Source: Yersinia aldovae ATCC 35236
Lineage (GTDB): Bacteria; Pseudomonadota; Gammaproteobacteria; Enterobacterales; Enterobacteriaceae
DNA length: 64,000 bases
NCBI RefSeq assembly: GCF_000173735.1
Contig: NZ_ACCB01000024.1
Span: forward strand, 1-64,000
Direction: 5' to 3'
The translations under genes were made by a program, and so were the position numbers. The notes under the pieces were generated by a model that was not told where the DNA came from, did no database searches, and saw only the letters and a program-made list of their open reading frames with translations. Below are positions 19,581 through 29,194 of the stretch, piece after piece. Numbering within the stretch: the stretch's first letter is position 1; each line of letters begins with the position of its first letter.

Positions 19581-19667
19581 TTATTGTTAATACCGCCAAC
19601 ACCACGGAGCGAGATTTTCGGCTCCGTGGCTGCTTGTGATAACGCTAAGGAAAAACTTTCGACCCAA

Positions 19668-20756
19668 ATGTTATTAATAAATAATTCCCGAAGTCCCTAT
19701 GGATTCGTCCGTCATCGCACGGGGAGAATAGTGGCTGTATTAACCGGCCTGCTTGCGCTGGTTTTTTTGCTTTCCGGCTGCGATAACGCTTCTGCGCCAG
19801 ACGGCGTAACAGCGGCTCGTGAAAAAGGCTTCCCACGGCAGGTAGCGACCGCTCTCGGTACTGCGGTGATTGAGCGTCCGCCGGTGCGCATCGTGACTCT
19901 GGGAGCCGGATCGGAGGATATTGTGCTGGCGCTGGGGCAGGTTCCGATTGGCATTGAATCCCATCGCTGGGGCGGCGACGAGCAGGGTTATCTGCCCTGG
20001 TTTCGTCAGGCGCTGGAACAGCAAGGACAAACTCTACCGACAATTCTGCACATGTATCCCGAATTGGATATTGAGCAGCTAATTAACCTGAAGCCCGATG
20101 TGATTATTGCCACTCAGTCAGGTATTAGCCAAAGCCTATACGATCAGCTGTCGCGCTTCGCGCCGGTGGTCGCCTATCCCGGCTTGCCCTGGCTGACATC
20201 TACTCGCCAGCAGATTGAATTGATCGGTCATACTTTGGGTAAAGAAGCACAGGCTCAGGATTTACTACAGCAATTAGAAAGCACTCTGGCCGATGCGGGA
20301 AAAACGGTGCCGGGCATAGCGAGACTGCGCTTCGCTTACATTAAAGCGGCGGCTAACAATGCCAATCTATCGGTATATGTCGCGGGCGATCCTCGCGTGG
20401 ATACGCTCTCTGCAACCGGCCTGCAATTGGCTCCCTCAATTAAAAACCTGACCGCGTCCCGAGGCAGTTTCGCCTCAAATCTTGGGCTGGAAAATGCTGA
20501 CCGACTGAATGATGTAGATATTCTAGTGACCTGGTACAACAGCGAACAGGAGCGCCAGCGAGTAGAACAGCAGCCATTATTTAATGCAATTGCGGCAGTG
20601 CGCCACGGTGGCTACATCCCGATGACCGATCAGGCAATAGTGATGGCAATGTCCTACGGCACGCCTTTAAGCGTCGACTGGGGATTGCAACGCTTTATGC
20701 CACTGATCGCTAAGAAAGCGCGCCATTTGGCTGCCGTTTCGGAGACTCCGCCATGA
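19668..20756 (+). CDS. Periplasmic ferric-siderophore binding lipoprotein (FhuD/FecB type)
   Basis: The product carries a lipobox near residue 40 (LLALVFLLSGCDNASAP), so it should be a lipid-anchored binding protein. The mature part has the class III binding-protein pattern: PVRIVTLGAGSEDIVLALGQ at the start, LDIEQLINLKPDVIIATQSG in the first lobe and DRLNDVDILVTWY in the second. It delivers the ferric siderophore to the permeases encoded next. I chose ATG 19668; the frame is open upstream to 19584 but without a good start, and a GTG closer to the lipobox is also possible. It overlaps the next gene by ATGA (20753-20756), showing translational coupling. Confidence 0.85.
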   Translation: MLLINNSRSPYGFVRHRTGRIVAVLTGLLALVFLLSGCDNASAPDGVTAAREKGFPRQVATALGTAVIERPPVRIVTLGAGSEDIVLALGQVPIGIESHRWGGDEQGYLPWFRQALEQQGQTLPTILHMYPELDIEQLINLKPDVIIATQSGISQSLYDQLSRFAPVVAYPGLPWLTSTRQQIELIGHTLGKEAQAQDLLQQLESTLADAGKTVPGIARLRFAYIKAAANNANLSVYVAGDPRVDTLSATGLQLAPSIKNLTASRGSFASNLGLENADRLNDVDILVTWYNSEQERQRVEQQPLFNAIAAVRHGGYIPMTDQAIVMAMSYGTPLSVDWGLQRFMPLIAKKARHLAAVSETPP

Positions 20757-21772
20757 CTCAGCAGATTCATCGGCGGCAGCGAGCATGCCGCATTTGGGGC
20801 TGGATAGGACTCTTGCTGCTCGCCCTACTCTGCATTTTTGCCAGCCTGACGTTAGGAGCCAAACCCTTACCTCTCAGCGCGGTCTGGCACTATTTCAGCG
20901 CCGATGACCGTAACTATAACGATTTGGTGATAGATGCCAGATTGCCCCGAACCTTAATTGGTCTGATGGCCGGTGCGGCGCTGGCATTGTCCGGAGCCGT
21001 TACGCAAGGACTGCTACGTAATCCACTCGGCGATCCCGGTTTATTGGGCGTCAACGCGGGCGCATCGGCTATCATCGTCAGCTTTGCCTTTTTTCCTGCG
21101 CTGGCCGCTATTCCTCGCTTTTGGCCTGCATTGATCGGTGCTGCGCTGGCAACCCTGCTGTTTTATCTGTTAGGCGGTGGCAGAAATAATAGCAATCCAA
21201 CCCGTCTGGTACTGATTGGTGCGGCGATCAATGCCTGCCTGTTCGCCTATGTGCAAGGCGTGGTGTTACTCCATCCCGCCGTGTTAGAGAACTATCGCTT
21301 CTGGGTGCTTGGCTCACTGTCGGGTATGTCGATGACGGCTATGCTGCCGGTAGTGCCCTATTTTATCGGCGGATTAGCCCTCGTTCTCGCTATTGCGCCG
21401 TCCCTTAACATCATGGTTTTCGGTGAGAATATCGCCACTACGCTGGGTGCCAATACGATACAAACCCGGTGGATGGCCTTAATTGGCGCGACCATGCTGG
21501 CCGCAGGGGCAACGGCACTGGCAGGCCCAATCACCTTTATCGGTCTGGCCGCACCTCATTTGGTTCGTGCGATGATTGGCAGTGATTTCCGTTGGCTGTT
21601 GCCCTACAGCCTGTTGGTCGGGCCAATTCTACTGTTAACTGCCGATATCATCGCCAGAGTGATTATTGCTCCAGGCGAAGTGATGGTCGGCGTGATTACC
21701 GCCGCAGTGGGAGGCCCATTGCTTTATGCGGTCGCCAATCGTAAAAAAGGATTTGCCGATGCCTCCCACTAA
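20753..21772 (+). CDS. FecCD-family ferric-siderophore permease 1
   Basis: 339 residues with about nine to ten hydrophobic segments. The signature DARLPRTLIGLMAGAALALS followed by GAVTQGLLRNPLGDPGLLGV is the conserved start of FecCD/BtuC permeases, and GPITFIGLAAPHLVRAMIG is the cytoplasmic loop that contacts the ATPase. It forms the inner-membrane channel with permease 2. The start ATG overlaps the previous stop (ATGA) and its own 3' end overlaps the next gene by about 14 bases. Confidence 0.92.
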   Translation: MTQQIHRRQRACRIWGWIGLLLLALLCIFASLTLGAKPLPLSAVWHYFSADDRNYNDLVIDARLPRTLIGLMAGAALALSGAVTQGLLRNPLGDPGLLGVNAGASAIIVSFAFFPALAAIPRFWPALIGAALATLLFYLLGGGRNNSNPTRLVLIGAAINACLFAYVQGVVLLHPAVLENYRFWVLGSLSGMSMTAMLPVVPYFIGGLALVLAIAPSLNIMVFGENIATTLGANTIQTRWMALIGATMLAAGATALAGPITFIGLAAPHLVRAMIGSDFRWLLPYSLLVGPILLLTADIIARVIIAPGEVMVGVITAAVGGPLLYAVANRKKGFADASH

Positions 21773-22799
21773 TTCTTGTAAAACGCTAACGCTGGGATCT
21801 TGGGTGTTTTTGGCTCCGGTTCCCGCTACGCAGCGTTATCTGCTGCTGATGTTACCTACTCTATTGTTATGCCTGCTTGTCGCCATGGTATTGAGCCATA
21901 ACGGGTTTGAATGGGTAAAAACGCTCAATGTCCTCTCCGGACAAGGCAGTCAATTTGAGCATTTTATTTTGCTGCAATTGCGGCTTCCCCGCGCTTTAGT
22001 CGCATTAGGAGCCGGAGCCGCACTGGCAATTTCTGGCGCTATTTTCCAGACCACTACCCGTAATGCATTAGGCAGCCCGGATATTATTGGCATTACCGCC
22101 GGTGCCTCCGCTGGCGTAGTGGCAACCCTGTTGCTCTGGCCGGGCGTCATTCCTGTCCCCGTAGGTGCCTTCCTCGGTGCCTGTTGCGCCGTCGCATTGG
22201 TCTACGCAGGCAGTATTAACAACCTATCTCATTCAGGGAAAATTGTTATTTCAGGTATTGCCGTCGGTGCGCTTTGCATGGCTTTCGTCAACTTCGCCAT
22301 TTCGCAAGTACGGCTGGAACAGGCAAACCAGATGGCCGCATTGCTCAGCGGCAGCCTGGCGGAGAAAAACTGGTGCGACGTATGGATTATCGGCCTAACG
22401 TTAAGCGTAGTAACGCCGGGGTTGGTGTATCTCAGTCGTCAACTTAACTTTCTGAGTCTGGGGAGCGGGGTTGCCCAGTCATTGGGCGTCAACGTTGGTC
22501 TGACACATCTGTTGAGTCTGTTACTGGCAATAGCTTTGGCTACCGCAGCGGTATTGGTGGTTGGCCCGGTTGCATTTATCGCTTTATCTGCGCCGCAAAT
22601 TACCCGCCATCTGCTCCGTTCCAAAGGAATCACGCTGCTGTGCACCGCGTTGATGGGCGCGCTACTGCTGCTGGCGTCAGATATTATCACTCTGCTGCTG
22701 CCCACGCCCTCCCGGCTTCCGGTCGGCGTAATCACCGCAGCCGTTGGCGGTATCTATTTGATGTATTTGCTGTACGCTGAAGTCAGGAGAATAAAATGA
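21759..22799 (+). CDS. FecCD-family ferric-siderophore permease 2
   Basis: About 346 residues. The family blocks are LRLPRALVALGAGAALAISG, IFQTTTRNALGSPDIIGITA and VGPVAFIALSAPQITRHLLR. It pairs with the preceding permease as a heterodimer. ATG 21759 has an AAGGA eight bases upstream; the ATG at 21726 would make an unlikely N-terminal extension inside the previous gene. The gene overlaps both neighbours, with ATGA at 22796-22799, so the import genes form one tightly coupled operon. Confidence 0.9.
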   Translation: MPPTNSCKTLTLGSWVFLAPVPATQRYLLLMLPTLLLCLLVAMVLSHNGFEWVKTLNVLSGQGSQFEHFILLQLRLPRALVALGAGAALAISGAIFQTTTRNALGSPDIIGITAGASAGVVATLLLWPGVIPVPVGAFLGACCAVALVYAGSINNLSHSGKIVISGIAVGALCMAFVNFAISQVRLEQANQMAALLSGSLAEKNWCDVWIIGLTLSVVTPGLVYLSRQLNFLSLGSGVAQSLGVNVGLTHLLSLLLAIALATAAVLVVGPVAFIALSAPQITRHLLRSKGITLLCTALMGALLLLASDIITLLLPTPSRLPVGVITAAVGGIYLMYLLYAEVRRIK

Positions 22800-23659
22800 C
22801 GTCCCCACGCGAGTTAGACTTCCTTTCTACGCCGTTATCTTCGGAGTCATTGGCCGCAACGCAGTACCACACCGATGAGCCACGTTTAACGACTCACTTA
22901 TTGTCCTTAAGCTACGGCCCGCGGACTATCGTCGATAAACTCAGCGTTGGCATTAAAAACGGGTCTTTTAGCGTAATTATTGGGCCAAATGGTTGTGGGA
23001 AATCGACGCTATTGCACGCTTTAAGTCGCGGTTTATCGCCACAAAGTGGCTGTATCAAACTGGATCGGGAAAATATTCAGCATATCAGAGCTAAAACCTT
23101 AGCCTGCCAGCTATCGCTACTTTCCCAAGGTGCTGGCGTCTCCGAAGCCCTGACGGTCTTCGATTTGGTTTCACGGGGCCGCTATGCCCACCAATCCTTT
23201 TTCCATCAATGGTCTGCCGCAGACGATAATATCGTTCGCGCAGCTATTAAGGCGGTCAACCTGGAGCCATTAGCGCAACAGATGGTCAGTGAATTATCCG
23301 GTGGGCAGCGGCAGCGTGCGTGGTTTGCCATGACTTTGGCGCAGCATACTCCAATAATGTTACTGGATGAGCCGACTACCTATCTGGATATCGCCCATCA
23401 GATTGAAATACTGGATTTATGTCAACAATTGCATCAGCAGGGCAAAACGCTGGTGCTGGTCTTGCACGACATTAATCAGGCGCTACGCTATGCCACTCAC
23501 CTTATCATGCTAAAAGAAGGGAAGATTTTTGCCGAAGGATTGCCAGAAACCATAGTGACTGAAGAAAGTATTGAGGCAGTATTCGGCCTAAGTTGCCGAA
23601 TTATTACCGACCCTGAATCAGGTAAACACTTAGTTATTCCTCGCTATCGCCCTCGCTAG
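22796..23659 (+). CDS. Ferric-siderophore ABC transporter ATPase (FecE/FhuC type)
   Basis: 287 residues with all ATPase motifs: Walker A GPNGCGKST, Q-loop SLLSQG, signature LSGGQRQR, Walker B IMLLDEPTTYLD and the switch His in LVLHDINQA. It powers import of the ferric siderophore through the two FecCD permeases. The N-terminus is about 35 residues longer than usual before the strand LLSLSYGPRTIVDKL. It is the last gene of the plus-strand operon and is followed by a strong hairpin shared with the convergent biosynthesis operon. Confidence 0.93.
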   Translation: MTSPRELDFLSTPLSSESLAATQYHTDEPRLTTHLLSLSYGPRTIVDKLSVGIKNGSFSVIIGPNGCGKSTLLHALSRGLSPQSGCIKLDRENIQHIRAKTLACQLSLLSQGAGVSEALTVFDLVSRGRYAHQSFFHQWSAADDNIVRAAIKAVNLEPLAQQMVSELSGGQRQRAWFAMTLAQHTPIMLLDEPTTYLDIAHQIEILDLCQQLHQQGKTLVLVLHDINQALRYATHLIMLKEGKIFAEGLPETIVTEESIEAVFGLSCRIITDPESGKHLVIPRYRPR

Positions 23660-23683
23660 TCCGGCCCTCAGCCAAGAGTTAAC

Positions 23684-23707
23684 GCCCCGGAAAATTGCCT
23701 CCGGGGC
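23684..23707. terminator. Hairpin between convergent siderophore operons
   Basis: GCCCCGGA-aaattgcc-TCCGGGGC has a perfect, GC-rich 8-bp stem midway between the ATPase stop (23659) and the NIS synthetase stop (23733). T-runs are poor on both sides, but the place fits a bidirectional terminator. Confidence 0.6.
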
Positions 23708-23732
23708 ACAGTAGTATTGATGTCCCCGATAA

Positions 23733-25568
23733 CTAAACGGCAGGTATGCCAAAAGTAACTAATGGATTGATCAAATCGTCGGCAAATTTCAGACTCTGTG
23801 CCGGATCGGCTAAATCCAGCATTTGGCGATTATTGGCTAACTGTAACCGATTGAGGCAACAACGCTTAATTTCGGGAGTAAACAGTTCATAACGTGCAAA
23901 TTGCCCGGCCAGTTCAGGATGCTGCCGTTGATATTCCCAAATGCAGTTCGCCACCGCAGACCAGAAACGCCCTTCTGAATAATTCCCCTGCTGATCGAGG
24001 ATCGCCGCCAGATAGCGAAATACGCCGTCAAACACATCGGAAAGAATTGTCAGGGTTCTCATATCCACCGGCATATCCACTTTGATCCGCTGCGCCTTTT
24101 CCGGTAAATCTGCGGCAGGATTCATCACCAGAATTTCCTCTGCCAAGTCTTTCATAAAGATATGCTGAGGTGCGGCGTTCTCCAGCACTAGAATGATATT
24201 TTCCCCATGGGGCATAAACATCAGATCGTAGGCATACAAACAGTGCAATAGCGGTGATAAATAACATTGTAAATAACGAGCTATCCATTGCTCTGTGGAC
24301 AATCCGGAGGCAGTAATGAGCTCAGGCAAAAACGCCTTGCCCTGCTGATCCAGATGCAGCAATGCCGCCATAGTCATCACCTGCTGACCCGGCTGAATCA
24401 ATTGCAGCGGGTTTTCTCGCCATAAGGCTGCGGCCATTTTTTTGTACGGCGTATCCCCGCTCACCGCCTGTTCGTAATAACTGTTGCGGAAACCCACGCT
24501 GGCGACTTCACGTAAAATCTTAAAACCGTAGCTGCGCAGCGTCTCATCCTTTTCCACCAGCTCAAACAGCCATTCATTAATGCCCGGAGTGGTAGCCATA
24601 TAATAAGGTGACAATCCGCGCATAAAGCCCATATTCAGGATAGATAGCGCCATTTTTACGTAATATCGTAGCGGTTCGCTTCGATTGAAAAAAGTCCGAA
24701 TCGATTGCTGAGCCTGATAGACATCTTTCCCCGCCCCTAAGAACACCAGCATTTGGTTAGCAATATCCGCAGCAAATACCGAAGACACTTTGCTCAGCCA
24801 CTGCCATGGGTGCACCGGCATCAGCAGATAATCCTGCGGATTGAGATCTTTGGCGATCAACTGTTGCTCAAATTCTGCCAGCGCTTCCTCGCCCAACTCT
24901 TGCAGCATCAGTTGCCGATAATCTAGCTGTTCGATGCTGGCAAAATGCGCTTTGCTTTTATGCGCGGCCAGCCAGACCAAATGAACGTCCGAAGCGGCCT
25001 CCGGGCTGAACTGCTGGAAATCCTGCCCATTAAAACCAATACGCCCATTATTGGCGACAAAGGAAGGATGACCTTCCATCATTTCCTGCTCTAATAGCTG
25101 GAAGCTGGCGTTGACCAGTTCAGACGCACTAATACCCACCCGACTGTGTTTATACGCACTGCTGTATAAGGTACTGGTAATCTCCTCCAGATAAGTCGGT
25201 AACACTGCGTCGCTAATGCCAAGTTCATCTTTGAATTCAATGATAAATAACAGCGAATCCAAATCGACCAGTCGCCCATCAACGGTTTTCTGCAAAGACG
25301 AAGGATCCAGTAGCCAGTGATCCAGCGCCAACCGGCGGGCGCGGAAAACGTAACGAAGCCGGTTATCTGACGTAACCAGTTGGTAAGGATGGTAACCCTC
25401 ACCGTCCTGTCGACTCATCAATGCCTGAGGAGCGAATAAGCGCTCGTGGGAAAACTCGGAAATAGCTTTACACAAGTGCAAACGATTCACTTTTTGCCAT
25501 AGTGACGGCTGCAAATGCGCCACGGCTAATCCGTGGGGCTGAACGGCAGCGACGGAATTGGCTATCAT
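23733..25568 (-). CDS. NIS siderophore synthetase (IucA/IucC family), intact
   Basis: 611 residues. The blocks [67 protein letters not shown] and FMPHGENIILVLEN place it among NIS synthetases of the AlcC/DesD/IucC type, which join N-hydroxy-N-acyl diamines or a carboxylate to them. The start ATG 25568 overlaps the upstream stop by ATGA; the open frame to 25640 lies inside the acyltransferase gene. It is the last gene of decarboxylase-monooxygenase-acyltransferase-synthetase, the same set as desABCD or rhbBEDC-type loci. It is a paralogue of the broken synthetase at 15431-17261. The product structure cannot be fixed from sequence. Confidence 0.9.
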   Translation of the reverse strand: MIANSVAAVQPHGLAVAHLQPSLWQKVNRLHLCKAISEFSHERLFAPQALMSRQDGEGYHPYQLVTSDNRLRYVFRARRLALDHWLLDPSSLQKTVDGRLVDLDSLLFIIEFKDELGISDAVLPTYLEEITSTLYSSAYKHSRVGISASELVNASFQLLEQEMMEGHPSFVANNGRIGFNGQDFQQFSPEAASDVHLVWLAAHKSKAHFASIEQLDYRQLMLQELGEEALAEFEQQLIAKDLNPQDYLLMPVHPWQWLSKVSSVFAADIANQMLVFLGAGKDVYQAQQSIRTFFNRSEPLRYYVKMALSILNMGFMRGLSPYYMATTPGINEWLFELVEKDETLRSYGFKILREVASVGFRNSYYEQAVSGDTPYKKMAAALWRENPLQLIQPGQQVMTMAALLHLDQQGKAFLPELITASGLSTEQWIARYLQCYLSPLLHCLYAYDLMFMPHGENIILVLENAAPQHIFMKDLAEEILVMNPAADLPEKAQRIKVDMPVDMRTLTILSDVFDGVFRYLAAILDQQGNYSEGRFWSAVANCIWEYQRQHPELAGQFARYELFTPEIKRCCLNRLQLANNRQMLDLADPAQSLKFADDLINPLVTFGIPAV

Positions 25569-26161
25569 AATTGACGCTCCAGTTGACGCGCAGACTGAAG
25601 CGCAAGTTGATGTTGTTCTCTGGTGCAAAAAGCCAGCCATGCCGTCTTGTGAGGCATTTCTAACCGTTGCTGATAAACAAAACCGGCGAGCCTATTCAGG
25701 CGATGAATTTTCTCATTTCGTACATCCGGCTCCACCACAATACGCGCCACCAGTGGATCACTGAAAATAAACGCCATAATGCTTTGAAATACGCGCCAAG
25801 TGAAACCTGCCACTTTATTTATCGGTGGAGCGACCAAAATATGCATGCCAACATCGTCCGGCTGCGCCGGATAATATTCAGCAATTACATCTTCTTTGGC
25901 GAGATAACGTTCCAGCAAAAAGGCAGGTTGCTGATGTTTCATCCCAACAAATACGCTGCCCGGCTTCCGGTCGAGTAATTCCTGATAAAACGCCAGTACC
26001 TGTGACTCGCGATGATTTTGCATTCCCCAGTACTGGGCATATTCGCGACTGACCCAATTACTCAGCCAGCCAATATCCTGCATCAAATCTAAAGGTCGCA
26101 GTGTGAACCCGCCGATTTCCACTGGCGTCAGTGGGTTAATTTTCGCCGTCGCCTGCGTCAT
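25565..26161 (-). CDS. Siderophore N-acyltransferase (IucB/AlcB/DesC type)
   Basis: 198 residues, a GNAT-fold enzyme with the siderophore-acyltransferase pattern: TLRPLDLMQDIGWLSNWVSR, EYAQYWGMQ, DVGMHILVAPP and VARIVVEPDVRNEKIHRLNR, the last being the acyl-CoA binding segment. It would transfer an acyl group (acetyl or succinyl) to the N-hydroxylated diamine. The gene overlaps the monooxygenase upstream and the synthetase downstream by ATGA at each junction, so the three proteins should be made in fixed ratio. Confidence 0.88.
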   Translation of the reverse strand: MTQATAKINPLTPVEIGGFTLRPLDLMQDIGWLSNWVSREYAQYWGMQNHRESQVLAFYQELLDRKPGSVFVGMKHQQPAFLLERYLAKEDVIAEYYPAQPDDVGMHILVAPPINKVAGFTWRVFQSIMAFIFSDPLVARIVVEPDVRNEKIHRLNRLAGFVYQQRLEMPHKTAWLAFCTREQHQLALQSARQLERQL

Positions 26162-27462
26162 TGTGTGATTCCCTGTGCTGGCACGCTGAAACGCTGGAAA
26201 GCAATGCTTTCTTCAATAGGATAATGTTCAACCCCGGTTATTTCGCGGATCAAACAAGAATTACGGTAGCAGGCCATTCCCAAATCCGGCGTAACAAAAC
26301 CGTGGGTATGCAGCTCGACGTTTTGCACAAAAATACTGTTGTGGCGATCAATACTGTAATTGCGCTGAACGTCGTATCGGCCTTTATTATCCCAACGGAT
26401 TAACTGGCGAATACCTTCGATAAACGACGGCGGCTGATATTGATACCCAGTAGCCAATACCATGCCTTCGGACGCCAAAGTGAACGGCTGATTCTGTTCA
26501 TGCTGTAATAAAGACAGACTCAGTCCTTTGCCATTACGATTTTCCTCCACCTGCTGTAATTCGCTGTTGGTATACAAATTCACATTTAGGACACCGTCCA
26601 AACGCTTGGTGTACAGCAGATCGAAAATGTCGTTGACCAACGAGCTATTAATACCTTTGTACAATTGTTTGTGGGTTAGATTCAGCTCATCGCGCTTTTC
26701 TGCCGGGAGGTTATAAAAGTAATCGACGTATTCCGGTGATGTCATTTCCAACGTCAGCTTGGTGTATTCCAGTGGAAAGAAACGGGGGGAACGCGTGAGC
26801 CAGTTGAGTTGATAACCAAAGCGATCTATATCACTGAGTAGATCGTAAAAAATCTCCGCCGCACTCTGTCCGCTGCCTAACAAGGTAATAGAGGCCTTCT
26901 TCTGCAAGGCCGCTTTGTTATCCAGATAATTGCCAGAAGTCACCATTTTCGCGGTGAACGGTCGGCAGCATTCCGGAATACACGGCGATGGCCCAGTCCC
27001 TAACACTAATTTTTTACATTGACATTCGTGATAATCGCCGGTGCGCAAGTCCAGACAACGCAGCTTATACAGTGCGGTTTCCTCATCATACTCCAGGGTT
27101 TCAACCCGAGTATTGAAACGCAGGTTAGGCAATTGCGCGGCGGCCCATTGGCAATATTGGTTATATTCCTTACGCATCAGAAAGAAATTTTCCCGAATAT
27201 AGAAGGAATAAATTCTGCCCTGCTGTTTGATGTAATTTAAAAAGCTCAACGGGTGCGTTGGCGACGCTAAAGTTACCAGATCCGACATAAAGGGTGTTTG
27301 CAGAGTAGCACTTTCCAGCATCATCCCTGGATGCCAGTCAAAACCTGGATTTTGATCGATGAATAAACTATGAACATCGTTCAGCGGTTGGGTTAAACAT
27401 GCCAATCCAAGATTAAAAGGACCAATGCCGATGGCAATAAAATCATAAGGTCGCATGGACAT
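26158..27462 (-). CDS. Amine N-monooxygenase (lysine/ornithine/diamine N-hydroxylase)
   Basis: 434 residues. FAD-binding GIGPFNLGLA at the N-terminus, the substrate region FDWHPGMMLESATLQTPFMS, a second dinucleotide site LLGSGQSAAEIFYDL for NADPH, and the family end GMVLATGYQ are all present. It makes the hydroxylamine that becomes part of the hydroxamate iron ligand. Next to a decarboxylase its likely substrate is a diamine (putrescine, cadaverine or diaminopropane) rather than the amino acid. Two ATGs lie at the start (MSMRP); either may serve. Three bases separate it from the decarboxylase stop region upstream. Confidence 0.92.
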   Translation of the reverse strand: MSMRPYDFIAIGIGPFNLGLACLTQPLNDVHSLFIDQNPGFDWHPGMMLESATLQTPFMSDLVTLASPTHPLSFLNYIKQQGRIYSFYIRENFFLMRKEYNQYCQWAAAQLPNLRFNTRVETLEYDEETALYKLRCLDLRTGDYHECQCKKLVLGTGPSPCIPECCRPFTAKMVTSGNYLDNKAALQKKASITLLGSGQSAAEIFYDLLSDIDRFGYQLNWLTRSPRFFPLEYTKLTLEMTSPEYVDYFYNLPAEKRDELNLTHKQLYKGINSSLVNDIFDLLYTKRLDGVLNVNLYTNSELQQVEENRNGKGLSLSLLQHEQNQPFTLASEGMVLATGYQYQPPSFIEGIRQLIRWDNKGRYDVQRNYSIDRHNSIFVQNVELHTHGFVTPDLGMACYRNSCLIREITGVEHYPIEESIAFQRFSVPAQGITQ

Positions 27463-27464
27463 AA

Positions 27465-29024
27465 TTATTCCTTGTTTGGCGCGGCGACATGATGCTGACT
27501 CGCATAGTTCTGCCCGTGGGTTATAATGGCATCAATAATTTCATTTAAATGCTGAATCCCAGTAGTCGGGTTCAGAAAGGTAAATTTTAAATACTGGTGG
27601 CCATTTACTTTGGTTCCGGCAATCACCGAATTTCCCTCTCGGAATAACGCCTTACGAATATAAGCATTGGTGAGATCAGTTTCCGCATCACTGTGGAAAT
27701 CCAGCGGTATAAAGCGGAATACCAGCGTGCTCAACGTGGGTCGATGCAACAATTCAAAATATGGGTTCGGCCGCATTAATTGATAAGCGACCTGCGCGGT
27801 CTCCATTAATCGCTCGAAAGCCAGGCCCAATTGCTTTGCGCCCATAATACGCAGCGTCAGCCACATCTTTAGGGCATCAAATCGCCGCGTGGTCTGGATA
27901 CTTTTATTCACCAGATTGGGCGTTCCTTCCTGTAATGCGCTTAACGGATTGAGATACTCGGCGTGATAGGTCAAATAGGAAAAATGCTGTTTATCTTTGA
28001 CAAAGAAGGCGCTACAGCTCACCGGCTGGAAAAAGGATTTATGGTAATCCACGGTCACAGAGTTCGCCATCTCAATACCGGCGAGCAGTTGCCGATGCTG
28101 GGAAGAAACCAGCAAACCACAACCGTAGGCCGCGTCAACATGCAGCCAAAGGCCATATTGCTGAGCTAAAGCTGCAATAGGACGTAAAGGATCTATACTG
28201 CCAAAATCAGTGGTTCCCGTGGTCGCCACCACCGCTAAAGGGATATTTCCCTGCGCCAGACAGCTTTCGATACTTAACATCAAGGCGTGAGTATCCATTA
28301 TAAATTCACTGTCGTAGGGAATAGGAACCACTGCGTTGTAACCCAAGCCTAATAATGCGGCCGCTTTTTGCGTGCTGAAGTGGCTAACCGCCGATGTGAA
28401 AATACGGAATTTGTGAAAATCGGCTGGGAGTCCCTGTAATTGATTTTTATGGGCGGGATCTCGCTGATGGCAAAAATGATCGCGAGCCAGTAGCATAGCC
28501 ATTAAATTAGATTGAGTTCCGCCGCTGGTGAAAATCCCATCTCCCTCTTCACCTAACCCTATTTTATCTCGGGTCCAATCCAGCACTTTCTGTTCAATCA
28601 GCGTGCCACCTGCGCTCTGATCCCAGGTATCTAAAGAGGAGTTAATCGCACCAATAATGCTTTCCCCCAGCACCGCCGGCAGCACTACAGGGCAATTCAA
28701 ATGCGCTACATATTTAGGATGATGAAAATAAACAGCATCTTTAATATACAACTGTTGTAATTCATCCAGCGCAGAATCCAGTGAGGTCAGTGGATTATCC
28801 AGGTTTATTCCAGAAATATGCGGTGACAATTCATTCGGTAATATCCCGCTAAAGGGTTTATCAACAACCTTTAATATACCCTTAATTCTTTCAGTGACAT
28901 TATTGATTTCTTCCTGATAATTGTCGGCACTTTGTTTATTTAGGAAGCTTCCTAAATAAAGCACTTCACTTATATCATCACTCCCTGATAAAAAAGGGGT
29001 TTCAGTATGGGCTACTTCGTACAT
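27465..29024 (-). CDS. PLP-dependent group II decarboxylase for siderophore diamine
   Basis: 519 residues. The cofactor sites are visible: GIFTSGGTQSNLMAMLLAR, HVDAAYGCGLLVSS (Asp contacts the pyridine nitrogen) and VDYHKSFFQPVSCSAFF (Lys forms the Schiff base). It is related to DesA lysine decarboxylases and to L-2,4-diaminobutyrate decarboxylases such as RhbB, so its product may be cadaverine, putrescine or diaminopropane. No aminotransferase for making diaminobutyrate is nearby, which slightly favours lysine or ornithine. It is first in the biosynthetic operon; the ~170-bp gap upstream must hold the promoter, with only a weak Fur-like core (AATGATTA). Confidence 0.88.
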   Translation of the reverse strand: MYEVAHTETPFLSGSDDISEVLYLGSFLNKQSADNYQEEINNVTERIKGILKVVDKPFSGILPNELSPHISGINLDNPLTSLDSALDELQQLYIKDAVYFHHPKYVAHLNCPVVLPAVLGESIIGAINSSLDTWDQSAGGTLIEQKVLDWTRDKIGLGEEGDGIFTSGGTQSNLMAMLLARDHFCHQRDPAHKNQLQGLPADFHKFRIFTSAVSHFSTQKAAALLGLGYNAVVPIPYDSEFIMDTHALMLSIESCLAQGNIPLAVVATTGTTDFGSIDPLRPIAALAQQYGLWLHVDAAYGCGLLVSSQHRQLLAGIEMANSVTVDYHKSFFQPVSCSAFFVKDKQHFSYLTYHAEYLNPLSALQEGTPNLVNKSIQTTRRFDALKMWLTLRIMGAKQLGLAFERLMETAQVAYQLMRPNPYFELLHRPTLSTLVFRFIPLDFHSDAETDLTNAYIRKALFREGNSVIAGTKVNGHQYLKFTFLNPTTGIQHLNEIIDAIITHGQNYASQHHVAAPNKE

Positions 29025-29194
29025 GATATATCCTTATAATATATATAGATGCGCTCAGATTACTGTTCCATGATATTTTTATTATAAGCAATGATTACTG
29101 GATATATAGACGACAACTCTAAGAGAGAGTTAAATAGTCACTACAAAAAACCACCAGCCAGAAGCAAGAGGTTATTTCAGAATAAATAATGCCT

